Origin: Tridacna crocea
Lineage: Eukaryota > Mollusca > Bivalvia > Cardiida > Cardiidae
NCBI GenBank assembly: GCA_943736015.1
Contig: OX031057.1
Span: 44,788,501 to 44,852,500 of the forward strand
Reading direction: 5' to 3'
Length of the DNA stretch: 64,000 bases
Shown: piece after piece, positions 34,895 through 45,924 of the stretch
Layout of the letters: the number at the start of each line of letters is the position of its first letter
Position numbering within the stretch: position 1 is the first letter of the stretch
Notes under the pieces: model-generated
What the model was told of the DNA's origin: nothing
Seen by the model: only the letters and a program-made list of their open reading frames with translations
The model's database searches: none
Made by a program: the position numbers and the translations under genes

Positions 34895-35480
34895 ATAATT
34901 TGGCACCAATGGATCATTTTTGTGACATTATTTAAGAATCTGACCAGTGGTTTCATAGAAAAAAGATTTTTTTCAAAAATTTCTTCATGTCCATATGGTG
35001 CAAAAAGCCTCCCACCACCATAGTCTTGTTTCTTGACGGATCAAAACTTTCAAAACTTTCCAATGTATCTGACGAGTTATTTAAGAGAATAAAAATTTTA
35101 AAGAATTCCTTTAAGTCCATAAAGAGCTCAACGGATCGAAATTTCGCGGACACTTTTTGAAAAGGGTCACAAAGAGTTTTTGATGGAATCAAATTCTGTG
35201 AACACTTTTTAATGAGGACTTCCGAAGGAATATTCCAGCCAAGTTTGGTGTTTAAAAAATTGTCGACACCGCACAAGTGAAAAGAGCCACTCCCCACGCC
35301 CTCACCTCCAACACGGCCATGTTTTTTGACCGATCAAAATGTCATGAACAGTTTTTGAAAAGGGTCATGAAAGCAATATTCCTGTAAAATTATATGAAAC
35401 TCTCACCTGGAGTTTCAGAGGAGAAGATTTTTAAAGAATTTCTAAGAAAATTCCATTTGGTTGTCATGGCAACGGACAAA
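34895..35480 (+). mobile_element. Family G fragment, copy 3
   Basis: Only internal units remain (ATCTGACCAGTGGTTTCA, TTTCTTGACGGATCAAAA), ending with the TTCCATTTGGTTGTCATGGC block that precedes the 3' end in complete copies. Both family termini are missing. Confidence 0.6.
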
Positions 35481-35570
35481 TGACAGTGCATTTTTTTGGA
35501 AGAAAACCTCAGAGATTGGAATAAACAGGCACTTGCTACGTAAAGAAATAACAAGACGTTAATAACTACA

Positions 35571-37112
35571 ACAAGAGGGCCAAGATGGCCCTGGATCGCT
35601 CACCTAAATTTTTGAGAGGACCATAGCCTTTTTTTAACCTTTTACTCCATAGATACTGATTTCAACAGATTGCTTGTAGGAGCCTTTGGAAAACATTGTG
35701 GCAAAAGGTAAATTGCTCTTGAGCAATTTCACATTTTGTCACAATGTTTTCTATGTTATCAAAAGGTGTCATTTACACATAAGAAACGGTTTCATCCTTG
35801 TTATTATTTAGTGTCAATTAGAGATGCCATGGGAAAGGGTTAAAGGTATTCAAACACTGGAAACAAAATCATTATTTTGCCAAGCAATTTTCAAAAAGTC
35901 ACCTGTAAAAGTCCTTTCAAATCTGACTAGCAGTTTCAGAGAAGAAGAATTTTTAGGATTTTTTAATTTCCGAACAGTGCAAGTAGCCCCCATTCACCAG
36001 AGCCATGTTTCTTGACCCATCAAAATTTCGCGAACAAATTTTGAAAAAGGTAATTCAAGGAAGATTTCCATGAAATCATTTTCAAATCTAACCAGCCGTT
36101 TCAGAGAAGAAGAATTTTCAAGAATTTCTTCATTTCCATATAGTGCAAGAAGCCCCCATTCACCAGAGCAATGTTTTTCGACGAATCAAAATTTCACGAA
36201 CAGTTTTTTAAAAGGATAACACAAGCAATATCTCTGTGAAATTTTTCCAAAATCTGACCAGACGTTCCAGAGAAGAAGAATTTTTTAGAATTTCTTCATT
36301 TTCCTATAGTGCAAGTAGCCCCCATTCACCAGAGCAATGTTTCTTGACAAATCAAAATTTCACGAACATTTTTTTGAAAAGGATCACCCAAGGAACATCT
36401 CTGTGAAATTATTTCAAAATCTGATCAGCCGTTCGAGAGAAGAAGAATAAAAAATTCGCGAACAATTTTTGAAAAGGATCATCCGAGGAACATCTCTGTG
36501 AAATTATTTTAAAATCTGACCAGCGATTTCAGAGAAGAAGATTTTTTAAGAATTCCTTCATTTCTGTATAGTGCAAGTAGCCCCCATTCACCAGAGCCAT
36601 GTTTCTTGACGGATCAAAATGTCACGAATAATTTTTGAAAAGGGTTACCTAAGGAACATCTCTGTGGAATTATTTTAAAATCTGACCAGCGGTTTCAGAG
36701 AAGAAGAATTTTTAAGAATTTCTTCATTTCTGTATGGTGCTAGAAGCCCCCATTCACCAGAGCCACGTTTCTTGATGGATCAAAATTTTGCAAACAATTT
36801 TCAAAAAGGGTCACCCAAAGAACATTTCTGTGAAATTATTTTAAAATCCGGTCAGCGGTTTCAGAGAACAAGATTTTTCAAGAATTTCCTTGAAAATTCC
36901 ATTTGGTTGCCATGGCAACCAGAGTTTTTTTCTGTGAACAGTTTGCAAAGAGGACCTCCCAAGGAACATTCCAGCCAAGTTTGGTCAAAATTGGCCCAGC
37001 GGTTTAGGAGGAGTTGATGTTTAAAGAATTGAACACTGACGACGCACGACGGACAACGGGTGATCCCAAAAGCTCCCCTTGAGCACGTTGTGCTCAGGTG
37101 AGCTAAAAAAAG
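35571..37112 (+). mobile_element. Family G element, copy 4, with 166-bp tandem core
   Basis: Complete copy: 5' GAGGGCCAAGATGGCCCTGG with CTCACCTAAATTTTTGAG, and 3' hairpin GAGCACGTTGTGCTCAGGTG followed by AGCTAAAAAAA. The core consists of 166-bp units. CATTCACCAG recurs at 35991, 36157, 36323, 36585 and 36751, with one unit shortened by about 70 bp. A family A copy is inserted near the 5' end at 35632-35843. Confidence 0.75.
35632..35843 (+). mobile_element. Family A, copy 27, inside family G copy 4
   Basis: TTAA at both ends. Centre AAATTGCTCTTGAGCAATTT belongs to the same variant class as copy 1. The host sequence on both sides (CATAGCC..., ...AAACACTGGAAACAAAATCA) is continuous in family G copy 2 at 32090-32135, which has no insert. 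Confidence 0.85.
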
Positions 37113-37172
37113 GTTATGGTCGTCTGAAAAATTCAGGTGAGCGATCCAGGGCCATCTTAGCCTTCCTGTTGA
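37110..37172 (-). mobile_element. Family G 5'-end fragment, inverted next to copy 4
   Basis: The minus strand reads GCTAAGATGGCCCTGGATCG then CTCACCTGAATTTTTCAG, the start of the family, and stops after about 60 bp exactly where copy 4 ends. The pair gives copy 4 an apparent terminal inverted repeat. Confidence 0.65.
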
Positions 37173-37344
37173 TTTTTTTTAGAGAAGTCTAGCGAGTATG
37201 TGTTACTTTTTTTCAATGCTCATACGATCTTGCAAACTAGTTTGACAGATTTCTCCTAGAACATTATGTTGGATCTTATTTCTACGAATGAGAAGTGCTT
37301 GTGGTAAGTTTTACTGGGTCCGTTTTCATTATAATATCTTTAGT

Positions 37345-37497
37345 TTTGTTCTCTAGAATTTTCTAAATTGAAGGTAACACAACTTTGATTGTTAAGCATT
37401 TGGTTTGGCCAAGTAGAAAGTGTATTACTTTCATATTCAGAAAACCTTGGAGAACAAGACTAAGAATGTTCTTAAGAGTTGTCGATGAATACGCACC
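37345..37497. mobile_element. Family H foldback, copy 2, left end missing
   Basis: Carries the family H interior and right arm (AGAATTTTCTAAATTGAAGG, GAAAACCTTGGAGAACAAGA, GTCGATGAATACGCACC) but lacks the first 50 or so bases of the left arm. Confidence 0.65.
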
Positions 37498-37610
37498 CTG
37501 CACCACATTATAGTTCAACGTCAACAAATGAAATTCACTTCTCAGCTTCATAAACATTAATTAAAGTGCATTTGACCCTGCGAACGCAGTTTTCTACTCG
37601 TTAGAATTAT

Positions 37611-37697
37611 TAATCGTAGGTTTACTTAAAAAATCTCGTAACTACAGCATGAAGCAAGTTGTAGTTACGAGGTTTTTTCGAAATTAACCGACGATAT
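37611..37697. mobile_element. Family F palindrome, copy 2
   Basis: Same hairpin with AATCTCGTAACTACAGCATG and an arm ending ACCGACGATAT. More mismatches than copy 1. Confidence 0.65.
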
Positions 37698-37698
37698 G

Positions 37699-38560
37699 CT
37701 GGCACTCTTGTTGTGGTTGATAATAAGTTCCCTTGTGTACTGTTATCCGGAGTCAATCATTACCTGGTGTCTCTGGAAGTATCAGTGTCCTATTACATAG
37801 TCATCTGCATTTAAGTGAAAAGCCTTTTCTCGAAAATAATTTTGCGTCAAACACAGACGAAACATCAGTGAACTTCGTATGGCCATCTGGATTGAATGCA
37901 CTGAGGCACGTTAAGTAAGGGTCTGCCACTTCCGTTTTAAATAAGCTGCATCAAAACAGAAAATACTTTCTGCACGTCCTCTTTTGACATCTAGGAAAGC
38001 GCGCAGGAATAGGAGTAAGATGCTTTGGACAAATACTTAAGTAACAATAGCTCCAAAAAGTAAACAAAACGGTGTTAAAGTGTATTTCAGTTTAAATTAT
38101 ACCGTTAACAAGTATGTAAATCATTGTGATGATGAAAATCTGTTATTGTACAATCAGCCCCAGTGTTAGTCACTGGCAGAGAAATCAATTTCAAAACTAG
38201 CTTAAAACATGTCAGGTTATTCTACCTTTTATTTACTTTTTAACCTGATTTTAAAATCAACTTTTCTCCTAGAGACTAACCCTTGGACCGACCTCACAAG
38301 CTTTTTTCCATACTTCAAAATAGTATTATTTCAGTTGGAAATGCACCTTAATACCCACTTTGATGTTATGTCCGCTATTGTGCCTTTTAATAAACCTGCT
38401 TTCCACGTATTAGAAACACAATTATATAATTCTTGTACCCTTCAGTATTGGCCTATTTTCTGCTTTCTTACGGTTTAGAGTAGGTTTAAAATTTTTGATG
38501 TTAAATGTCCATTTCAACATTATCTCTTTAAAGTCATATCGCACATATTCGCACTCCTGA
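37699..38560. other. No feature recognised
   Basis: About 860 bp; an 89-codon frame at 38209-38478 is hydrophobic but without a recognisable family or start context. Confidence 0.5.
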
Positions 38561-38868
38561 GCCCCGTTTCACCAAGGTATTTTGGAACAAAATTTGCATA
38601 AGTTTTACGTAACTATAGTATTGTGGCATTAATCTGCTACGAGATACCTGAAAACTATCATGATAGTTTTAGAAAACTATTGCGAAAAATCAGTTTCCTG
38701 GAAATTTTATATTTTATCTATATAAAATTTCTGAAACTTTGAGTCATCGCATTTTTTTTTCTGAAATTATCATTATAGTTTTCATGTGTCTCGCAGATTA
38801 ATGCCACTATATTACAGTTACGCAAAACTTACGCAAATTTTGTTCGTAACTACCTTGGTGAAAGGGGC
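38561..38868. mobile_element. 308-bp foldback element with GCCCC/GGGGC ends
   Basis: Left arm GCCCCGTTTCACCAAGGTAT through ATTAATCTGC pairs with the right arm ending CTACCTTGGTGAAAGGGGC. Arms are about 100 bp and the loop is AT-rich. No clear target duplication was seen. Confidence 0.65.
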
Positions 38869-39266
38869 CCTAGGGTTTATTTCATCATTGCTCTGCGTAA
38901 CACTTTTTTGCAAGCCACTGGCTGTTTTCCCAATTTAAACAGCGTCAAAACAATATCAGGAGGAAGGAGTTAAGCCCAAATCATTTTTTTTTCAAAGGCC
39001 ATTATTCCTATCTCCCTTCTTCTTGTTTTCGCTGTCACTATCTCAAGTTTTCACTTTCATTTCATATATTAATTTTTGGTGTATATTTATTTTATTTGAC
39101 TTATTGAAATTGTTATACTGTGTGACTATTTCTTTAGGGAGAGGTGTTATATCAGCCTTTATGCTTCCGTTACAATCCTTTTCGTAATATTCTGTGGTAA
39201 ATGGATAATAGATAAATATTAAAACCAAGCTCCCCCCCCCCCCCACACCTCCTCCCAGCGCGTTGC

Positions 39267-39410
39267 TAAAATGATGCATTCTGTCTTTAAAAGGATAGAG
39301 AACGTTGTGGGAAAAAGGTAATACCAGCATTTCCTCCTTTTCCCACAATGTTTTCATAAGCAATTTCTGTCAGGGTCGTTAAATGTCGAGACTGGGTGGT
39401 AAAGGGTTGA
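39267..39410 (-). mobile_element. Family A, copy 28, left flank missing
   Basis: Stem shortened by an internal deletion (GGGAAAAAGGTAATACCAGC). Ends TGGGTGGTAAAGGGTTGA. A run of C lies just upstream (39232-39244). Confidence 0.7.
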
Positions 39411-39969
39411 GTTAAAAATGTACAACACAAGGGCAAAATATGACAATCTCAATCTCTGTGTTTACCACGACCTCACCGGGGAATATAACTGATAAAGTTC
39501 AATTCAACAGTGATAGTGGTATCTATTAACCTTTACGCTTATTTTACAGCACATTAAAGCTATGAGTGAGTGTCAACTGCAAAATATCGCAGAACTAATC
39601 CTTGGTTTTCTATTTCTTTTATATTTATCTATAATTTCCGCTATGTGCATTGTTTCTCGGCAATGGGCCTTTAATAGACAGATCGTCGCATAAAATTTAT
39701 TACAATAACACGGATCAGGTACACAAACTGCGTGGGAAGTCGGTGTTTTACCTGTACCAACCCTTCTCGTATCTGGTCACCGCGTTACACATGATGTGAT
39801 GCTGACAACGATTGAAAACATGAGGGCAAATGCTAAACATCGCCTTAGGAGCTATTTCTTAGCATGTCAGGCCCTCTCTTTCTTTTATTACTTTTTTTCT
39901 ATCATTGTTAAATTGAAATTCACTAGAACCATAATATTTTAAACATTGTCCATGAATGTAAGTAATCTA
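39411..39969. other. No feature recognised
   Basis: About 560 bp with no long frame; family A remnants begin after it. Confidence 0.55.
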
Positions 39970-40075
39970 GCAGAGGACAAAATCTACCTCATGTCAAGTT
40001 GAAAGCACTTTCAGACAAAATAACGGAATTTTCTCCTGAAAAGGTACAGAAACAGCGTGGGAAAAGATTTGTTGT
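39970..40075 (-). mobile_element. Family A remnant 29
   Basis: Left flank only: CAAGTTGAAAGCACTTTCAG, then GAAACAGCGTGGGAAAAG. Confidence 0.45.
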
Positions 40076-40154
40076 CCAACAGGGGTAATCGTTCAACTGC
40101 CAAGGAACTTGTCCACCAGCTGACAGGTGCTACATGTTAAGCATAGTTGTAAAG

Positions 40155-40352
40155 GGTTATTTCCTTACCACGTAACACAATGTTAAAATGTCCATCTTAA
40201 ACAAAACAACGGACACTTAGTCTTGAAGGGTGGAAAAACTAGAGGAAAAAGGACAGAATGTTGGTTACAAAGTTTTTCTCACTTTTCCATACTGTTTTAA
40301 AAAAAACTTTGTCCCAATGGTTCTTCAAAGTGAGGAACAATTTTATAAAGGT
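40155..40352 (-). mobile_element. Family A, decayed copy 30
   Basis: TTACCACGTAACACAATG at the left, stem GGAAAAAGGACAGAATGTTG against TTTTTCTCACTTTTCCATAC; heavily substituted. Confidence 0.5.
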
Positions 40353-40569
40353 CAGGCTAGAAGGTAAACCCATGTTAGGCTGAATATTTATTGTTGACAG
40401 TTACAAACGTATACGTCTTTATGTCTTTTTCAAAGTTATTTAAAGTTTAGAAATAAAGATAAGAGTAAAGGAGAAGATCGATTAAGATATGACAAAATGT
40501 ATCTGCTGCCTAATCTTCATCTACACTCTTAATATAGTATATTCACTAGCGCTTACAGCAGGATAAGGC

Positions 40570-40797
40570 TTAACCGTTTACTTAACAATCCCTGGTATTT
40601 ACGACCCTAGGAAAGAAGGTTTTTGAAAACATTGTGGGAAAAGGAGAAAATGCTGGTAACCAGCATTTTCTCCTTTTCCAACAATGTTTTCTATCCTATC
40701 AGGGACCTAAAGCTAATTCGTACCAACTCTGATTTTGTCGTATGCAGGTGCTGTCAATTTGGAAGGATCTAAAATTTGTCGTTTGGGAAAGGGTTAA
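40570..40797 (+). mobile_element. Family A, copy 31
   Basis: TTAA at 40570-40573 and 40794-40797; stem nearly perfect. Confidence 0.9.
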
Positions 40798-40904
40798 TAC
40801 TGTTGATCTCTGTCAATTTGTACGACACAGTCAGTGCGGTGTCATACTGATGGATTTATGCTTCATATGTTTTGGTTAATTCGCGATTGAACCATGTTTG
40901 GATT

Positions 40905-40960
40905 AATAGGCATTGGGACGTTAAACAACACTTTTGATTGGTTGAAACGTGGTGTCTCAG
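40905..40960 (+). other. Possible SINE 3' fragment
   Basis: GCATTGGGACGTTAAACAAC is a motif commonly found near the 3' end of invertebrate SINEs. No tRNA head is nearby. A similar isolated 3'-type motif (GATGTTTTATGCCACTTTCA) lies at 46671-46690, like the body of the SINE at 63057. Confidence 0.4.
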
Positions 40961-41440
40961 CTAATCATGGGGTTTGGTCCTCATGATTGAAGATAATTGC
41001 TTGTGGACTGGACATTCGTGCATAAAGCATCCCAGTTTTTTTTTTATTTAAACGACGCGCCTTCATGCAGTAGTACGTACACGTTATTTTAACAAAAACG
41101 TGTAATACATGTACAACTGGTTCTCTCACTTTAATATCAACAATACGAAAAAAGATTAAAGATCAGTCTAAGTTTTGTATGTCTTATCATTAGCAGGTTG
41201 GGTGGATTTATCCATTTGGCTTTTGTTTTCCTACCTTCTTAAAATTTGTACAAGTGATAAAAGAGAGGATTTACAGAATGTATATTTTGGAAGGATATAT
41301 TGTGAGAAAGGAGCGAGTGCTTGTGACAATAAACCTTTTCTCCATGTCCTACAGTGTTTTTCATAAACAGTGCTCTAAATCGAAAGTGAAACAGCGAACA
41401 CTTCGAGAAAAAAGTGTGTCGTGTTAAGAGTTTGCTTGTT

Positions 41441-41652
41441 TAATTCACCCTTTACCAAACGATTCCCAGTTTTCACGTCCTTGAGAAAGAAGCCTTACGA
41501 AAATAATGTAAGAAAAGAAGAAATGCATTTTCTTCTTTCTCACAATGCTTTCTTTTCTTACCAAGAATTTAAACCGAGTCACATTTCTTTGTCGTCTGCA
41601 AATGTTTCCAATTTTGACAAGTCTATAATTATGTCGTTTTGTAAAGAGTTAA
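41441..41652 (+). mobile_element. Family A, copy 32
   Basis: Stem centre deleted to AAGAAGAAATGCATTTTCTT, which is still palindromic. Right TTAA 41649-41652. Located upstream of the TRIM-like first exon. A weaker possible remnant lies at about 41280-41360. Confidence 0.8.
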
Positions 41653-41997
41653 GACAAATCTTTACATGTGGACTAATTTCCATTCCAGATTTAAGGCATT
41701 TGGAGACGATGAGATAAATATGACATTAGTAATGATTTTTTTTTCCATGAACTGTATCAGCATTTTTCTATTTTGCACAACTTTCCCTATGTGTGTACTC
41801 TGTAAAATTGTTTAAAAAACACATTAGATTTAGGGTTAGCATTAACAAGGAGCGACTCGATAATTTAAATGAACTTTATGTAAATTTGCGGTATTTTTAA
41901 ACCCAGATCTCGACTGTCAATCCGTGTAGATAAAAAAGAGGAACAAACACAAGAGGTGTCCATAAAAAGAAATCTAACCTCATAAAGAAAGATAACA

Positions 41998-42063
41998 CTG
42001 ATAAAAGAGGAGTAATTCAATTTTGTGGTTCTGATAAAAGAGGAGTAATTCATTTTTGTATTC
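41998..42063 (+). repeat. 33-bp tandem duplication before the TRIM-like start
   Basis: CTGATAAAAGAGGAGTAATT occurs twice, 33 bp apart, in a stretch that stays open in the exon 1 frame. It could be coding if exon 1 extends upstream. Confidence 0.75.
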
Positions 42064-42077
42064 ATTGTGATAGAATC

Positions 42078-45000
42078 ATGTCGGTTAAGGAACGGTGCAA
42101 AATACATTCGGATGAAGTTTACACGTTTTACTGCGGGACTCACGACATGGTCTATTGCCCCGTCTGCACGGAGGCGGATCACGGGTAAAATATTTACAGC
42201 CTCAGTTCTTTTTTTCTGTTTTGAATTAAGGTAAGACCTGTGTAATGGAAAAAAGCTATTTCCACTAGACTACCGTCTGCAAAATTACCTATAATTAAAA
42301 ATGAGTATTATTGAACTACTTTCACCGATTCATTTTTTTCCATTTTTCCTTCTTTGAATTATCATTTATAATTCTAAAACAACTATAATTATTCCCATTC
42401 AAAAAGAGATAATAATTACCTGCCCTTTTCAGAAAACCAACAAAACTATCAAAAAAATAATTTCAAGATAGACATAAACGGAACTTCTGATCCGTTAGAA
42501 ATGTGCAAAAATATCATTTCTGCATAAATCCTTGTTTATTCTAATTGATCAACCAATTAGAATTTTTGCCCCTTGTTCACCGGAAGTACATTACACAGGT
42601 CTTACCTTAAGGTAGAAGACGCCCAATAGCTTTAGAATTGCATAAGGTTTTCTTGATAGTTGATAAATACGGATTAAAAGAGGAATACTAGTAATACTTT
42701 TGCACATTTTTAACGGACCAGAAATTTCTTTACGCCTATCTTGAAATTATTTGTAGATACTTTTGTTAGTTTTGAGAAAAGGGAGGTAATTACCATCTCT
42801 CTTTGTAATGAAAATATAGTGGTTTTAGATTCATAAATGATAATTCTAGAAAAGACAAAAAGGGAAAAGTGGCTTGGTTAAAGCAGTACAAAAACATTCT
42901 TTTCTAAACATAGCAAATTTTGTAGGATAATATTATTGTGGAAATAGCCGTTTTCTATTAGGGATCTACTACGTTAAATGATCCATACTCGGGGCTTGAT
43001 GCATCTCCATGATGCATGATACCCATCCAGCCGACACAAAATTATGGATTCTTAATAGTCGTTATTTAACAACCGCTTAATCCTAGGGTAGACTGGTCCT
43101 TGTACATACAGAAAACTACATGACCAATGGCAAAAACGATTCAGCCTTGGTTAGCCTGCTCAAGCTGACCTGGAACGATACTTTCTGTAGATGCGTTAAC
43201 TCATTACCAGACAATCCCTACTTTTAACGACCCTGAGAAAGAAGCCTTTTGAAAACACTGTAGGAAAAGGAGAAAATGCTGTTAACCAGTATTTTCTCCT
43301 TTTCCCATAGCGTTTTCAACCTTTCCCAATCCAAATTATAATTTTTCAATCACCTTTATTTTGTCGTCTGCAAATGCTTTCAATTAGGAACAATCTAAAA
43401 TTTTCTCGTTTGGTAATGAGTTAAGCTCCCTTCTCACAGAGTATGGCTGAAATATATGCATGAGCTTATGAGCATGAAAATTCGCTAAAATGCATAGCTG
43501 AAATACAAAGCACACATGTGCGGAAAAATATCGTCGGTTTTCGAGGTTTAAAAGACCTAAAGAGATGTTTTCCCTAACGCAGTTGTTAGATTAATGCATC
43601 ATTTAACCTGACCCAGGTCAAAATCATTTACACAAATTAATATTCTATTTTTACCCTTGGTATAGCTCGGCATATGTCTCGAATGGTCTCGGAATTATTA
43701 ATTATTAATTATAGATTATTAATTTATGTAAAAGATTTTGACCCGGGTCAGATAAGATGAAGTAGGTAATACCAATGATAATAGTATGTCAAAACGCAAG
43801 CGCATCCAGCTGCGTCAAAAATGCTTTAAACGAACCTATTTATTCTTCTTTAGCCATCATGTACTTTAAGCATTTTCGTTGCCATCTGAGCCTAATTTTG
43901 ACTGCTTCTGGTCTAGGTACAGATAAATATTAGACTTAGTCGTCTAGTATAGAGAAAAAACAAGGACTTGTCCTGTGACGAGTTTAACTCCCGATCCTGT
44001 CATAAACATAATTTGGTAACATCATGCTAGCTGACCCTTGTTCCTACCTGCAATCATTTGCATTGTTTTAACTCTTAATGCATGTACCGGTATTTTTACC
44101 GGTAATCTGTACCTTTTTAAACGGGAAAACAACCCAAACTATTGCTATTGAGGGGTTGTTTCCGATAAAATTGTTACATAGTAGCACACAGTGCAGATCA
44201 AATATCAGACTGCACGTTTAGTGCAATCTGATCTTGGCCTGCACTGTGTGCAAAAACAACTTGGGTCAGTCACAGAGCTTTATGAGCATAGGCCTCTGAA
44301 ATTCCATAGGTCTATCAAAGGATAACGAAATTTGCATTGTCGGACACTGTTACTATATATAGCACGTTGGGAATTTTCTCTGTAAGACAAATTGTCTTAC
44401 TACATGTATATAATCATGAACGGAGTCGCCAATGTGCTATTTATAGAAACAGTGTACTTTAAAAAATGTGTTCGAAGATCGACGAAGGATATTTTATTGT
44501 TTCATGATAGACCAATAGAGTTTCAAAACAATGTGTTAAGGGTTCATATGTGCATATATAAACTTGTGTGTCTTCTTATCCACAGAGATTGTCTTGATGT
44601 GGTCTTTCTGAATGATGCCCCGCCGCTGAACCAGGAGGATGAAAAAGCTCTTTCTCAAAAGTTTGCAGAAATTGTTGCATCCATCGAGGAGAGAAAACAA
44701 CCAATAGAAGCCGAATATACAGCTTTCATCGCAAAAAAGAACCAACTTTTAAACGAATTAAATGCTTTGCGCGAGGACATTATTATGAAAGTGAATACCA
44801 TCGTCTCTAGTGCAAGAGATGAAATACAAGTTGCTTTTCAGAAAAACGAAGATCTTTTTAATGAGGATCTAGAAAAAATATCTATCATAATGACGGCAGT
44901 TGATTGTGCTAAAACGAGATCAAAGTTTGGTAAGGATAAAACAAATGAACAAGCGCTTGTAGACTTGAAACTTGGATATTTAAGACTCGATGCCGTCAAA

Positions 45001-45924
45001 GATATGGTCAATAATTTGAGACTGTCTCAAAGCAAAAAAGTACCCCCGTCTCTCTTTATTGAAAACGACGTGGAGATTTTGACAAAAAATGGAATTGTGC
45101 AGAAAAGCAATCGTACAAAAAACGTCAGAAATGAATGGAGGACGATAACAAAGAAAACGGAGCTTGAAGTTGACTTTCCAGCAAGGTCTATTTCATCTGA
45201 TATAACTGGTATATGCGTGTTGCTTGATAAAACCATCTTAGTTTGTGATTACAATAATAAACAAGTTAGAAGAATTGAAAAGAATAAGCTAATAAGCTCT
45301 TGGCATTTAAACTTTAATCCTTTTGACGCATGTGTGGTATCTAAAACCGAAATGGCAGTGACTGCGCCGAAACAAAATCAAATTGTGACCATGTCTGCAT
45401 ATGAATGCAGAAAACTTCGATCTTTTAAAACGGATAAACCTTGCAAAGGTGTTGCCTCCAACGGAGATAGTATATTTGCAGTTTCCTCTAGTTGGTATGA
45501 CAATTCTCCTGGAAGTTTATACCAATTCAGTAAGGAAGGCTTGATCATACGCGATTTTGGTCTTATTCATGAATTCTCTCTGCCTCTCTCACCTGTGCGT
45601 CTCTGTCTTGATAACGAGGGATTACCATTATTTACAGACCCGAAACATGGCCTGTTTAGGCTCGAATCAAACGGTAGCATAACGCATCTATTGCAAGATA
45701 CAGAAGTGACCGGGGTATGCGTGACCAATTATGACCAGATTCTGATCTCTACCGTTTGGTCTAATAATGTACGTGCAATATCCAATGATGGTGAGATTGT
45801 TTCGACAGTAAGACTGTCCAACTCAGATTGGCATGTGTCGCTAGCTTACGAAAAGGACTCCTCGACGATTGCCATTGGGTGCTTGAACTCTAGGGGTATT
45901 CGTCTGGTTGGTTTGGAATATTAG
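42078..45924 (+). CDS. TRIM-like protein: B-box2, coiled coil, beta-propeller (two exons)
   Basis: I read this as join(42078..42184, 44586..45924), 481 codons plus stop. Exon 1 encodes a B-box2 pattern: CKIH, then YCGTHD, then CPVC, then EADH. It ends CACGG before a GTAAAA donor. Exon 2 follows a pyrimidine-rich TTATCCACAG acceptor, and the split Gly codon restores the frame as EADH-GDCLDVVFLND. Acidic, helical sequence then suggests a coiled coil (about residues 50-200 of the spliced protein). The C-terminal half has repeated short blades such as ILVCDYNNKQVRRI and PLFTDPKHGLFRLE, typical of NHL/YVTN-like six-bladed propellers in bivalve TRIM proteins. No RING is visible, so ubiquitin ligase activity is not shown. 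The open frame runs back upstream of 42078 to about 41938 without an ATG, so a further 5' exon is possible. The first 65 or so residues of the uninterrupted frame at 44392-44585 are intron. Candidate AATAAA signals lie at 46248 and 46260. Confidence 0.85.
42356..42846. mobile_element. Family D foldback, about 490 bp, in the TRIM-like intron
   Basis: Outer ends GAATTATCATTTATAATTCT and (right, inverted) GAATTATCATTTATGAATCT are followed inward by matching blocks: CTAAAACCACTATATT-like, then AATAATTACCTGCCCTTTTC, then ATAATTTCAAGATAGACATA. Arms are about 240 bp and imperfect. Diverged arms of the same family lie at 2318-2445 and 3665-3910. Confidence 0.7.
43018..43195 (-). mobile_element. Family E, in the TRIM-like intron
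   Basis: Tail CACAAAATTATGGATTCTTA and TGGTCCTTGTACATACAGAA, stem GGTTAGCCTGCTCAAGCTGA; adjoins family A copy 33. Confidence 0.6.
43196..43424 (+). mobile_element. Family A, copy 33, in the TRIM-like intron
   Basis: TTAA at 43196-43199 and 43421-43424. It directly follows a family E sequence that ends GTAGATGCG. Confidence 0.9.
44185..44270. mobile_element. Family B stem, in the TRIM-like intron
   Basis: GCAGATCAAATATCAGACTG and GTGCAATCTGATCTTGGCCT form the stem. It lies about 300 bp upstream of the exon 2 acceptor. Confidence 0.6.

Noticed and set aside
44392..44585. First 65 residues of the uninterrupted frame leading into the TRIM-like exon
   Set aside because: The sequence ends in a good acceptor (TTATCCACAG), composition is intron-like, and the B-box exon joins in phase at 44586.
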